Counted from the first letter of the stretch, positions 34,880 through 48,704 are shown. The stretch: 64,000 nt of DNA from Prosapia bicincta (GCA_036971475.1 JBAIZL010000005.1:66495155-66559154); one strand, 5' to 3'. Notes: generated by a model not told the origin, from the sequence alone. A program made the numbers and translations.

Positions 34880-36215
34880 AAATACGTAAGGGGGGATACT
34901 TTAATTGTTCCTAAAAACTAAGATCATCGGGAAAAGGCACTAAGTTTTTGGGGAAGTTTAAAGTGTGCAGACGTGTTGGAAGGTAAGTAGTTATAAAGGA
35001 ACGTTATAAAAGGGGTAATTTGTTTAGAAAATAAAAGGGAATTTTAACCGGAATTTATTACTTATTTATCTATAGAAATTTTAAAATTTGCGACGAGTAA
35101 TGTATTAAGCAGACATTAAAGAAAATAGGAAGTAAGGTTAATAATTGTGCAGACGTTAAGTAAAGAGGCTAACAGCCAGCAGCCAGTAAATTCCAGGATC
35201 GCAAACAATAAGTAGAAACGGCAATATACTAGATTCAGGCAACAGAGATTTTTATGATTTTAAAATATTCAGAGCAAATTTAAATTCAATGTCTATAAAT
35301 TTTAATCAATTTCATTTCAACCACTCTCTACTTAATAGACGATCCCGTAATAACAAGCCGAGAGAAAGATCAATCTAACTCCGTACTGTTAAACTTTATT
35401 TTATAAAAACCTAGAGCCTCAAGAGTTCACCTGTTTTAGTATTTTTCATGCAATTAATCACTGTCACTGGATCACATCCAATTGACGGTATAATTTGTAA
35501 TAATTGAATGACAGTTGAATAAATGTAGGTGATATCAAATTTATATGATTTTTTAATTACTTAGAAACTTAATGGTGTGACTATTAAAAGGTAGGGTAAT
35601 CATATTATTATATAAAGGTAACAATAAAGACATTTTATATAAACAACTATAAACAACTGTATATATACACACAAGAATAAGACATGAAAGAATGCATTAT
35701 TTACTTTCTTGATATACTAATGAATCCTATTTATTATTATTAACAAAAACTATTTTAAAATAGAGACGTGAGTTTACAGACAGCTTACTGCTTTATATCT
35801 ACCTCCTACAAAGTTATATGCCAAAAAGAGCCAAAGATACAGAATGATATTCTGATGAGAATAAAGATCTTATTAAAAATGAAATTATCCCGCGCAGGTA
35901 AAGTAGTACGTAGTAAGTATAGCAGCGTCTCAACCATTATTACTCCAAATTGTTTTACACTCCGTCTAAAAATATTTAACATTACCCTTTATATTGAAGG
36001 GCGACTCCTTGAAAAGTATTAGCTTCAGTAAAGAAGTTCTTCAATGAATCATTCACTTAAACCGTAATAAATAATGTTTTTAAATATATGTGAGCAATTA
36101 AAATTTTTTATTGAAATATAATTAAAATATATGGCTGTGAAAAAACGTCAGTCCGTGACAGCACCCTGTCAGCTTTTCAACCTTGGGTCTACCCGCTTTG
36201 CTCATCAATAAATCA
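34880..36215. other. Anonymous DNA upstream of a candidate exon
   Basis: AT-rich with no recognised element. 36150-36218 becomes less AT-rich and runs into the candidate exon. Confidence 0.45.
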
Positions 36216-36218
36216 AGC

Positions 36219-36328
36219 ATGGTGGCGCCACAGATGGAGGGCATTAGTGCAAATTATATTACAACTAGGGCAACCCGTAAAGCTGTAAAAACGAATGCGC
36301 TTCAAACATTATTTTCTGAATATAAAAC
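36219..36328 (+). CDS. Candidate first coding exon of an unidentified host gene
   Basis: An ATG with G at +4 starts a frame of 36 full codons reading MVAPQMEGISANYITTRATR and onward to LFSEYK. It ends exactly at a strong 5' splice consensus (AC|GTAAGT, GT at 36329-36330) followed by a T-rich tract. A second ATG in good context occurs six codons in. The region is richer in GC and more codon-like than its surroundings. An in-frame TGA upstream delimits the frame. I do not recognise the protein, and no matching second exon was found. It could be chance. Confidence 0.35.
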
Positions 36329-36760
36329 GTAAGTTTTTTACACTTTTTTCGTAGAATTAAAATTCTGAATTAGATAAAATTAAAACAGCGAATGCCAAAA
36401 TAATGACGTTAGATATTCTATTCATAAAGTCCTCAAGAAAAACCTGTCAGTAGCATATTTTGAGAATATTATTTGCATTTTAAAAACATAATTTATTTAT
36501 TGCTCTGTATTGTATCATGTTTACAGCAGTATGTAGTACGTTTCATAGAATATATAACGTACTCGTATATCACATTTGATACGCAGATTTACACAGGGAG
36601 CTGTGATAAATTGATGGGGTTCAAAAAGCTTGGGCAGCAGAGGGGGTATAGCTGAGTAATATAGAGGCTACATATCCAGCCCTTTAATGCTTCCTATCAG
36701 AATCGTTGAATACCTAACAACGTAGTACACATAGGGTAATGTATGATATGTAGAGTGTAA

Positions 36761-36828
36761 TGTGTGTGTGTGTATGTGTGTGTGTGTTTGTGTGCGTGTT
36801 TGTGTGTGTGTGTGTGTATGTGTGTGTA

Positions 36829-36900
<72 letters not shown>

Positions 36901-37050
36901 TGAGTGTGTGTGTGTGTGTGTGTGTATGCGTGTGTGCGTGTGTGTGTGTATGTGTGTGTGTATGTGTGTGTGTATGCGTTTGTGCGTGTGTGTGTGTGCG
37001 TGTGTGTGTGCGTGCGTGTGTGTGTGTGTGTGTGTGGGGTGTGTGTATGT

Positions 37051-37103
<53 letters not shown>

Positions 37104-37125
37104 TGTGTGTGTGTGTGTCTGTGAG

Positions 37126-37163
<38 letters not shown>
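36761..37163. repeat. (TG)n microsatellite, ~400 bp
   Basis: An imperfect TG tract with TATG, GCG and GAG interruptions. Long Cys/Val ORFs through it are artefacts. The sequence after it (37164-37390) has many TAGTATGTAG-type motifs, probably a decayed extension. Confidence 0.95.
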
Positions 37164-37165
<2 letters not shown>

Positions 37166-37399
37166 TATGCTGTATATAGTATGTAGCGGGTAGTTTATAG
37201 TATGTAGTGTATTGTGTATAGTGTGTAGGAAAAATGAATAGCTATATGGTATACCTTGTAGTATGTATCATATAGCATTTATTGTGTGTAATGTGAGTGT
37301 CTAGTACCTAGTATATAGTAGTTTACTATGTAGGGCCTATTTTGTAGCACGTATTGTATAATGTAATATTTATTACATATAGTTACAGTGACCAGTGCA

Positions 37400-38811
37400 A
37401 GTACATGTAAATGTCTTTCAGGAATTGTAAGTCCGCTTACTTAAAGTACACCATTACTTGGAATCACGTCACACCACTCACAAGCTACGAACAAGCCTCA
37501 ATAATGAGGGGTTATAAATAAAAATGCAACTCCTAAAGGTCTGAATAATATCATTTGCTGATAAAATACGTTATAAAGGAACTAGCTATTAAAGGCCACG
37601 TGCTATTTATCCAGCAGTGTTTGCAACAAATAACTTACACGTGGATATTCTCCGCAATAGATATGACCTTGAAACATTCAAGCAGCTACAATTTTCCACC
37701 AATATATGTCAATTATTTTAGTTATTAACATGAAGTATGTTAACAGGATAGCGTATGCACAATATTGTATTGAATTTAGTATTTAATATTGAATTTTAGA
37801 TAGGCCTACCTTTGGGTGAAAAACAGATATTAATACAAAAAACTTATAAACTTAAAACCCAACCTTTTTGAAAGGTTTACAGTACGTGAAACATCCTGAA
37901 ACAAGAAAAACCACAACTATAAAGAGCTTTCGTTTATCCTAAAGCTTCTACATTATATAAATAGCTGACAAAAGTTATTAGCTTCAACCAACTAACTGAC
38001 ATTATAATTCGTGTGAAAAAAAGAATGGCTGTAGTGACTAAATGCAAAGTAAAGGACAGGGTTTTGCTAAAACCATTCGTATAGTGAGCCAATACTTGTG
38101 TTATTATATTTTTATAGAACGACCAATAAACTCGCGAATCAGTGTAATCCGTCAAAGCTTTACAAGCCGGAGGTTAATTATGCACGACCACAGTGATCAT
38201 TGCTTGTGTACGCCCTGCAATGCAGTCATTCACCGGTGACGCGTTGTGATTACATCCTTTTTAATGACTCCCCCGTCCATTGTTCAGCACCTGACACCCA
38301 ATATATTGTAGCAGTTATTTATTGTTTAATTAAAATAGAAGTAATAAATTTGAAAAGTCAAATAAAATTAATCTAGTTAGTAGTAAAGTATTGGGGAATT
38401 TGTGAAAAATCTGTAACTTATCTGTTAAATTGAGAAGACGCTTAATAAATGTGATAAATATTACAATGTTTTCGCTCTTACTAGATATCCAACGGTATAC
38501 CAACTTCAGGGATCTGGAATCCTCCCCCGACCCCGTCGCCAGACCAGTAGGTGACAAACTATGCTCTCCTGCTAGGCACCCTCAAACATCACTCTAACGT
38601 CTTTCTTAAATTTTAAATTTACTCATTCTAAATATCTTGCAAATAATTCTAAAGAGACTAAAGTAGAACAAAATGCTTGGTGTTTATTGAATAATGGATA
38701 TTATACACTATGGTTAAACAAAATAATGTTAAATTTTGAATTAGAGTATATTGAATGTATATTTTCATTTATATAGCAATTTGTTCAACTACGAATTACA
38801 CATAACTATAT

Positions 38812-38815
<4 letters not shown>
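37400..38815. other. Anonymous DNA
   Basis: No recognised gene or element. A GC-richer patch at 38130-38300 stands out but has no coding pattern I can support. Confidence 0.45.
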
Positions 38816-38863
<48 letters not shown>

Positions 38864-39282
38864 TATGTATTTTTGTAAATAATTGAACAAATAAGACAGG
38901 ATACAAATACAAGAATAATTTATTGAATCAATAAATTTAAAACTTTATGTTGTCAAACAGTACCAACATTGTCAGGAATATTAAAAAAATGTCATACAAA
39001 CAAGTGCTAATTAGATCCAACAAACAGTGTTGTCAAATCTATTACATTATTTTCAAGTTCATTAATCTGCTGCAATAAAATTTTAAATACATACATTGAA
39101 TATAGAGTCGAATTTTGACATTTGTATCCGTTCATTAAATAAATTATATATATATATATATAAATATCGCAGTATGTTTTCTTGTGTATTAATAAAGAAC
39201 AAAAGTCTAAATACAAATACAAGAATTATAATTGAATTTATAATTCAATTATAATTCTTGTATTTGTATTTAGACTTTTGTT

Positions 39283-39327
<45 letters not shown>
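38816..39327. mobile_element. Decayed Penelope fragment plus palindromic terminus
   Basis: 38818-39120 is a diverged minus-strand Penelope end: a TA tract, a terminal repeat, and a degraded hammerhead region near 38945-38985 where CTGATGA has become CTGACAA. 39148-39327 is a nearly perfect inverted repeat of the outermost part of the terminal repeat, centred at about 39241 with TA tracts outside. No intact coding sequence. Confidence 0.75.
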
Positions 39328-39329
<2 letters not shown>

Positions 39330-39334
39330 TGATT

Positions 39335-41735
39335 TTTAATTTTACTTTTCGTTTAAAAAACGTATTTTTGTATCCCCAAGTTCTAGTTTATATTTATTTC
39401 TAATAAACACACAAAATAAATATACATCGGAGAAATAAGGATCAAATAAAATGATGGATTTATCAAATTCAATATTTAATTTTATATTTAGCTTTAATAT
39501 TTGTAGCTTCTATACTTCCACTTTTGTATGGATATATAGTAGGCTACGTTAAAATAAAAAAATAACACTGATAGGTGACAAAATCTAGCTTAATTTTTTT
39601 ATTTAATCAACACCAACAAATATAAAAATATTTATAAAAGACAGAATCTCTCCTACAGAATAGTTGATTTATATTTAGTTCCTAATGAATAATCTAATTT
39701 TATTCATATTTTTGGCGTTTATGAGGTTACGGTAGTGTTGATGATCAATAAATTAAAATATAACAATAAGTTATTTATAATAAATAAATATTCTAGACAA
39801 TTAGAAATTTGTAGAAACGTTTTGAAGGCTTCAGAAGTTCTATATCTGGCTGTAATATAAAATGTATGTAAAATAAATAACGTCACTGTAGCATTTAAAT
39901 ATATAAATTTGCTTCCACGAAACCCTTCACTTTACAAAGACAGTCTCAAACTACAACCCTTGTTAATAAATAACAAAATTGTAACGCGTGTACTAAATTT
40001 TCCACCATTTTACCTTCATTCTGCTGAATGTTGTTTCTGTTTCCAAGAAATAGCTTTATATAAATTAATATTGTTTCTAAGATATCGTTTTGTAGATTGC
40101 AAATAGAAACAATAAGGCTAAACGAAAGATTGTCTACAAGTTATTTTTATATGCATTCTAAACTATGTTCACAGATCGAAACATTGAAAACAATTTTATC
40201 ATTCGAAACAACAAAATACAAATCAAGCTCCTCCACAAGTGTATAAGGGGTATTTTACTGTAGGGGTGAAGTGTAGGGGTAATAAAAATACATTGTTTAG
40301 ATGGGGTGGACACTATAATTTTTATTGCTTATAATGATATTTTTCCTAAGTTTTTAAGTAAAAATACGTATTTTATAAATTAAGTTTTTTAATATAAATT
40401 TAGAAAATGTTGTATTGAAGCAGTTGTAAATTTAAAAAATAAATTGTTTCTGTTGGAAACTTCTTTTAATTTGTAGATACGTTTATAAATTATTTACCTA
40501 AGAACGGTGTCATATCTTGCGTCAGACCATCATCGCTTACGCCTGTAAAATCAAACGCAGTGTAGATAACATGAAACGTACCTTTGTGGTACTCTCTAAA
40601 TTACTGGCTAACAATTAACGAAGGAGGTATTTACTCTTACCAATTCTCGGCACCAATACCTAACATTTCTATCAGTAGAGTACAGCATCAAAAAGTTTTA
40701 TTTGCTAACAGAAAAATATTTTTAAAACATTCTTATATTGTTTCTACCTCCTCCATCTGTAGGTTTTTACCCCTTTACAGATGCCTGTAAACGATTAAAT
40801 TTTTGTTGGGGTATTTGCTTCTTCTAAACTTTAAAAAAATATTATCAATTTGTAATGATCTTAAATACGTGTAAAATTTAGATAAATTGTTTATGATTAT
40901 CATTATTTATTTTTCTCCAAATGTAACTTTATACAATAAGCCTTATCTCTGAATCTATTTTGCCAGAATTATAGAATTATTGTGAGTCATCTCATACATC
41001 CATATACATACTCGCGTCTACACTGGCATATAACAATCCAAAAGAAGAAAATATATTATTGAAAATAATATTTGTTAGTGTCAATAAAACGATATATCTG
41101 AAAATAAAAAAAGTCAGAATAAATTCATAAAGTCGTTAACCGAAACGATATGAACGAATATTTTTATTAGAACATGTCTGCAATAGTTTAGAAAAAAGGA
41201 AACATAAAAATCACAGACTGGCATAAAGTAAGAGAAGAAAGAGCTTCAGTGATTTATAACAGTAATAAAACAAAATATGACTGACATAAAACAAGATTTA
41301 TGATTTAATTTGAAAAAACTTTGCTTACAAATCAATTTCAAGTTTTCTAGTTCAATTATACGTATATATTCTCTTGTACAAAATACATTTCCGCTAGGTA
41401 AACATTGGAAGTCCTACAGGATTATATAACGATCTCGAAAGGGACAATGTCGGGTGATATTAATTGATCCATTATATTGTATATATGTGTGGAACATTCG
41501 GTAGTGCATGGAAGGTGGAATGCATGTAATTGTATCAGCAATTAAAATGTTTCCATTTCTACAAGTCTGTAAACATGGGTTGGATAGAGTTTGATGAATA
41601 TTTGCTAGACCTATAATAAATACAGTTTCCTGTGCCTACTTCGGCGATGACTGGTGTTACACTCACTTCAAAATAAATAGTTCTCTTCTTAGTTTTCCAA
41701 GCGATTACTAAAAAGCTTATTCTACATCATTTTAC
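39335..41735. other. Anonymous AT-rich DNA
   Basis: Short ORFs only, without recognised domains. No repeats stand out. Confidence 0.5.
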
Positions 41736-41740
41736 TCGTC

Positions 41741-42085
41741 TATGATCCTTTCTGAAAAGATTACAGTCTAGGACGTTACTTACTAGACGCTACGTTCCAG
41801 TTTTTTTCTACGTTCCTAATTATTTCAGGTCGTCTCAGATTATTTCTGAAAACATTGCTCTCTAGGACTTTTCCTTACTAGACGCTACGTTCCAGTTTTT
41901 GTCTACTTTCCTAATTATTTCAGGTCGTCTCAGATTATTTCTGAAAACATTGCTCTCTAGGACGTTCCTTACTAGACGCTACGTTCCAGTTTTTGTCTAC
42001 TTTCCTAATTATTTCTGGTCGTCTCAGATTATTTCTGAAAACATTGCTCTCTAGGACGTTTCCTTACTAGACGATACGTTCTTAT
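41741..42085. repeat. ~95-bp minisatellite, about 3.5 copies
   Basis: Units start at GACGCTACG 41786, 41881, 41975 and (variant) 42070, and include TTCAGGTCGTCTCAGATTA. Units differ at only a few bases, so the expansion is fairly recent. Confidence 0.92.
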
Positions 42086-42089
42086 GATT

Positions 42090-43060
42090 CATAGTTAATC
42101 CTGAAAATCTTATTTATAGAAATCATTAAATAGGAATATATTGGCTTGCTATACAATCCTGAATCCTCCAAAAATGAAGTTACTCCGAAACGCGTCAACA
42201 GAGGAGAATATTGAAACGTTAGGAATGGCAGAAAACTGTACTCAAACATATAGAAATATTCCTAACAGATATGAAGATGAGTATATTATTAAATTATATT
42301 GATATTCTGACATATATATTTAGATATTTACATTAGTTATATTTATAAATTAAAAAAATTTAAAATAAAATTTATATTGTTGAATTAGGAAGGAATGTAC
42401 TTAATTGGTGTTTAATATTACTTGTTTATAATGTGAAGCCTATAAGAACGTATGAAAGAATAGGCTAGAAGTTAAGTTCAAAATAATAAGTTCTTCAAAA
42501 ATACGTTGTTTAAATCTTACTTTAACCCATGTGTTCGACGTTTTCGACAAATGGAAGAATTCAATGATTTAAGCAAAATGGTCTGTGCAGAACGCAACAG
42601 AATATCTTACATGCGTAAGACGTAATCTGCAAACTAGCTTAACCATAGCGTTTAGCGCGTCTTGACGAAACGCAATCTTACTATTTTCAATAACGCTATT
42701 TTGCCATGAATGTGAAAAAGCGTTTTCTTTAAGAAGTAGATAATAGAGTGAAATAAATCGAATGTCCAACACAGAGACTATAATTTACAGAGAATACATT
42801 GTACAATCTGGACCATCTGGATTGAATGTATCTTAGTGAAACCAAATCCATAATGGACGATATGAAAAACCTTTTACCAATAAACCACTCTGAGTGGTTA
42901 GACATGAATTACAGACAGATAGTTTGTAACTTTTGTGATTTTGTAACTTACGTTATTTGGAAAAACCGTTGAGATACATTTGACTGTACAATTAGTAATT
43001 TTATAATTCAAATTTGTAAACATGGAAAAAAATATTTATTGATTTTATATACTGTATTTT
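42090..43060. other. Anonymous DNA before the satellite
   Basis: No gene recognised. Confidence 0.5.
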
Positions 43061-43063
43061 TTT

Positions 43064-43129
43064 GGATAGGCTAATGACAGATCCCAGACAATTTTAATTT
43101 TTAAATTGTGTGTGATCTGTCACTATCCT
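43064..43129. repeat. Long imperfect hairpin next to the satellite
   Basis: GGATAG...TGACAGATC...ACAATTT on the left arm pairs with AAATTGT...GATCTGTCA...ATCC on the right, around a short AT loop. About 26 of 30 arm positions can pair. It lies 57 bp before the first satellite monomer. Confidence 0.7.
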
Positions 43130-43185
43130 ATATAAAAAGGTTATTAGTGAATAACAGACACTAAATAAATATTCTGTACTATCTT

Positions 43186-46148
43186 AAATCAGGTATATTT
43201 CGAGTAGTCTTGTGACTGAAGGTGGTCAGCGTCTCTAGTCCTGACTGTTCCTCATTGCAGAATATCCCGTGGGAGACCATCAATATATCTAACGAATACG
43301 CTCCCTCCACCAACCCCATTTCACACTCTCAGCTTTAGAACAAATCAGGTATATTTCGAGTAGTCTTGTGACTGAAGGTGGTCAGCGTCTCTAGTCCTGA
43401 CTGTTCCTCATTGCAGAATATCCCGTGGGAGACCATCAATATATCTAACGAATACGCTCCCTCCACCAACCCCATTTCACACTCTCAGCTTTAGAACAAA
43501 TCAGGTATATTTCGAGTAGTCTTGTGACTGAAGGTGGTCAGCGTCTCTAGTCCTGACTGTTCCTCATTGCAGAATATCCCGTGGGAGACCATCAATATAT
43601 CTAACGAATACGCTCTCTCCACCAACCCCGTTTCACACTCTCAGCTTTAGAACAAATCAGGTATATTTCGAGTTGTCTTGTGACTGAAGGTGGTCAGCGT
43701 CTCTAGTCCTGACTGTTCCTCATTGCAGAATATCCCGTGGGAGACCATCAATATATCTAACGAATACGCTCTCTCCAACAACCCCGTTTCACACTCTCAG
43801 CTTTAGAACAAATCAGGTATATTTCGAGTAGTCTTGTGACTGAAGGTGGTCAGCGTCTCTAGTCCTGACTGTTCCTCATTGCAGAATATCCCGTGGGAGA
43901 CCATCAATATATCTAACGAATACGCTCCCTCCACCAACCCCGTTTCACACTCTCAGCTTTAGAACAAATCAGGTATATTTCGAGTAGTCTTGTAACTGAA
44001 GGTGGTCAGCGTCTCTAGTCCTGACTGTTCCTCATTGCAGAATATCCCGTGGGAGACCATCAATATATCTAACGAATACGCTCCCTCCACCAACCCCATT
44101 TCACACTCTCAGCTTTAGAACAAATCAGGTATATTTCGAGTAGTCTTGTGACTGAAGGTGGTCAGCGTCTCTAGTCCTGACTGTTCCTCATTGCAGAATA
44201 TCCCGTGGGAGACCATCAATATATCTAACGAATACGCTCCCTCCACCAACCCCGTTTCACACTCTCAGCTTTAGAACAAATCAGGTATATTTCGAGTAGT
44301 CTTGTGACTGAAGGTGGTCAGCGTCTCTAGTCCTGACTGTTCCTCATTGCAGAATATCCCGTGGGAGACCATCAATATATCTAACGAATACGCTCCCTCC
44401 ACCAACCCCATTTCACACTCTCAGCTTTAGAACAAATCAGGTATATTTCGAGTAGTCTTGTGACTGAAGGTGGTCAGCGTCTCTAGTCCTGACTGTTCCT
44501 CATTGCAGAATATCCCGTGGGAGACCATCAATATATCTAACGAATACGCTCCCTCCACCAACCCCTTTCACACTCTCAGCTTTAGAACAAATCAGGTATA
44601 TTTCGAGTAGTCTTGTGACTGAAGGTGGTCAGCGTCTCTAGTCCTGACTGTTCCTCATTGCAGAATATCCCGTGGGAGACCATCAATATATCTAACGAAT
44701 ACGCTCCCTCCACCAACCCCATTTCACACTCTCAGCTTTAGAACAAATCAGGTATATTTCGAGTAGTCTTGTGACTGAAGGTGGTCAGCGTCTCTAGTCC
44801 TGACTGTTCCTCATTGCAGAATATCCCGTGGGAGACCATCAATATATCTAACGAATACGCTCTCTCCACCAACCCCGTTTCACACTCTCAGCTTTAGAAC
44901 AAATCAGGTATATTTCGAGTAGTCTTGTGACTGAAGGTGGTCAGCGTCTCTAGTCCTGACTGTTCCTCATTGCAGAATATCCCGTGGGAGACCATCAATA
45001 TATCTAACGAATACGCTCTCTCCAACAACCCCGTTTCACACTCTCAGCTTTAGAACAAATCAGGTATATTTCGAGTAGTCTTGTGACTGAAGGTGGTCAG
45101 CGTCTCTAGTCCTGACTGTTCCTCATTGCAGAATATCCCGTGGGAGACCATCAATATATCTAACGAATACGCTCCCTCCACCAACCCCATTTCACACTCT
45201 CAGCTTTAGAACAAATCAGGTATATTTCGAGTAGTCTTGTGACTGAAGGTGGTCAGCGTCTCTAGTCCTGACTGTTCCTCATTGCAGAATATCCCGTGGG
45301 AGACCATCAATATATCTAACGAATACGCTCCCTCCACCAACCCCGTTTCACACTCTCAGCTTTAGAACAAATCAGGTATATTTCGAGTAGTCTTGTGACT
45401 GAAGGTGGTCAGCGTCTCTAGTCCTGACTGTTCCTCATTGCAGAATATCCCGTGGGAGACCATCAATATATCTAACGAATACGCTCCCTCCACCAACCCC
45501 ATTTCACACTCTCAGCTTTAGAACAAATCAGGTATATTTCGAGTAGTCTTGTGACTGAAGGTGGTCAGCGTCTCTAGTCCTGACTGTTCCTCATTGCAGA
45601 ATATCCCGTGGGAGACCATCAATATATCTAACGAATACGCTCCCTCCACCAACCCCGTTTCACACTCTCAGCTTTAGAACAAATCAGGTATATTTCGAGT
45701 AGTCTTGTGACTGAAGGTGGTCAGCGTCTCTAGTCCTGACTGTTCCTCATTGCAGAATATCCCGTGGGAGACCATCAATATATCTAACGAATACGCTCCC
45801 TCCACCAACCCCATTTCACACTCTCAGCTTTAGAACAAATCAGGTATATTTCGAGTAGTCTTGTGACTGAAGGTGGTCAGCGTCTCTAGTCCTGACTGTT
45901 CCTCATTGCAGAATATCCCGTGGGAGACCATCAATATATCTAACGAATACGCTCTCTCCACCAACCCCACTTCACACTCTCAGCTTTAGAACAAATCAGG
46001 TATATTTCGAGTAGTCTTGTGACTGAAGGTGGTCAGCGTCTCTAGTCCTGACTGTTCCTCATTGCAGAATATCCCGTGGGAGACCATCAATATATCTAAC
46101 GAATACGCTCCCTCCACCAACCCCATTTCACACTCTCAGCTTTAGAAC
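43186..46148. repeat. 156-bp satellite array, 19 monomers
   Basis: Monomers start at 43186 and then every 156 bp (one of 155 bp at 44434). Identity is very high; variation is mostly at CCCATTT/CCCGTTT, CTCCCTCC/CTCTCTCC and CCACCAAC/CCAACAAC. The left edge is ATCTT|AAATCAGG and the right edge is TTTAGAAC|TTAGAACC. Each monomer contains CAG|GTATAT and, 68 nt later, a CTGAC plus pyrimidine tract ending TTGCAG, which together look like a small intron. The remaining 88 nt have a 25-codon open frame ending in TAG. It could be a structural satellite or an amplified exon-intron fragment. Confidence 0.95.
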
Positions 46149-46149
46149 T

Positions 46150-46706
<557 letters not shown>

Positions 46707-46709
46707 CAA

Positions 46710-48120
46710 AGAAATAGGGTTCCCCTTCTATTTCTAAAGCTCATTACTACAAGATGTAGCCTACACGAAAAGGTTTATTTCAATCTAAAGAATAATTTTT
46801 ACAGGTATATATTTTATTAAGAGAACCTATTTTGAAATACAGCTGGTAACTTAGGTTTGTAAGACAATCTAACGTAAATAATGGAACTAAAATAAATGCA
46901 TACGTAAGAGAATACAGCAAATAAACCGCATTTAAATTCATAGTAACATTAAAATGGAACTAAAAAAAAGCAAACAGGTGTGTCTAGGGCATAGCCCACA
47001 AGCGATGCAGTTCCCAAAGTAAATTGTTTTGGGGATAGGTGTAAGTTCTTAAATCAGGCGCGTGAGAAAGCACAGGATTTTGTTTGGTGAAGACAAGAGA
47101 TAAAAAATATGCCATGATTGGCAGAATTAAGAAAAGGATGATCATCGCCACAGAAGACAGGGAGAAAGAGAGGCAATTATAGGTAAGAAGATATAGAGAT
47201 TGAAGGGGTATTCAGTAAGGATTTGAGAGCCGAAAAGAGTATTTACGTTTGGGAGGCGAAAATGAGGGACCAAGGAGCATTTGGAGAGGGTTGGAGATAT
47301 TAGTGGGTCAATTTTTTGGAAGCCGAACAGGGCGGAATATCAGGAGGCTAAGTGACCAGGAGATAGTGAAATCGGGATTTTGTGGAGGTTACAATGCCCG
47401 AAAAAATGTTCTAGCTGCCAAGAAGGAATACGTCCCTCCGTCGTTTTTGAAACCATGTGGACCACGCCGGACCCAAGCCAGTACACAAGGACACTGAGGA
47501 TCGACCAAGCTTTGTCTATTTCTATTTGTCAAAGCTTCTATTTCTATTTGTCTATTTCTATTATTTATTCAATTGAATAATTCATTACCTATTGGAAATT
47601 TAATTTTAAAAGTGGTATAATAACTAAATTTATAAAGTAAAAGCTATAACATAGTAACCTCATGCCTAGAGAAAATTCATATTATATATAAAATATGAAT
47701 TGTATACTGTTAGTTAACATATTAAATGGTTGTTAATTCTAGAATTCTTTTTCTGTTGTTTCACCGCTGTTATTAGGTTAGAGGACAAGACATTCCTGTT
47801 GTAGAAGATGTGTATTATTTTTAAATTTTAGTGTTGATTAGGTTTAATTAATAAAGGAAGAAATGATTGAGTTTTGGTTTTGTTAGGTGCGGAGATTCTA
47901 ATAGTCTAACATTCACAAAATTCAATCGGTTCAAAATACTGGTTTGACGAAGTAGGCCTATTATATTTTTAATAATTTCTTATTAAAAAGGTATATAGTT
48001 GATTAACATAGGAATCAATATCATTTGATAATAATTTAATTTAATAATATTGAACATAATTACATAGCAATAAATAGAAATAAATAACTTAGCAATGGTA
48101 GTGATGTGTTATAGTTGACC
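46710..48120. other. Anonymous DNA with a purine-rich open patch
   Basis: 47150-47495 is GA-rich and open for 82 codons from a non-ATG codon, ending AKKEYVPPSFLKPCG plus a short tail. No family is recognised. 47510-47565 has a few TCTATTTCTATTTG repeats. The rest is AT-rich with nothing seen. Confidence 0.4.
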
Positions 48121-48124
48121 CCAG

Positions 48125-48700
48125 AAATATGATAATAGCGTCAGTTATTAAAAATAAAAAATCGCCAAAAAGTGATCACTTGGGGGTTTTTGAGAGCACT
48201 GAGTCCGATGCCGTCATGAAAGTCAACGGGGGTGACACCAAATGGGTTCATTTTGTAAAAAAATGTCAACATCAATACAAAATTGATAAAAAATTTCACT
48301 CGAGGATTTGTCAGGGTTATGAGTCTAATGCCGTTACCAAACGCCAACCGGGACGCACAGATGGGGTCCTAATGGAGTGAAAAATGAATTCAGGTAAAAT
48401 TTTCAGAAGATATAAAACCACTATAAAAATTCACTTAGGGGTTTCTATCAGTTGTGAGCTTGAAACCAATATAGAAATTTACTGGGGATTTACAGGAAAA
48501 TCTAAAAGCTCTATGGGGGTTAATTTTTACAGTAGACTCATGCGAGTGTGTTTTGGATTAGGAATTCCTATTTTGAAAGACACGTTCTAAAATATTTACT
48601 GGGTGGGTTTTAACGGTTCTGAGAGTTTGAGGGTCTCCGGCCTATTCCGATGTTATGGATAGACTCAGCATCCTCAAAAACCCACGTTTACCTATTTTCC
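48125..48700. repeat. Degenerate ~120-130-bp repeat, about 4 units
   Basis: Each unit has a TTCACT(T)nGGGGnTTT core followed by a GAGTCCGATGCCGT-like block. Cores occur near 48175, 48295, 48435 and 48595, with low identity between units. It is probably the remains of an old tandem or dispersed non-coding repeat. Confidence 0.5.
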
Positions 48701-48704
48701 GGTG

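Noticed and set aside
47249..47497. 82-codon ORF as a protein-coding gene
   Set aside because: Starts at a non-ATG codon, no recognised domain, no clear splice context; kept only as an open purine-rich patch.
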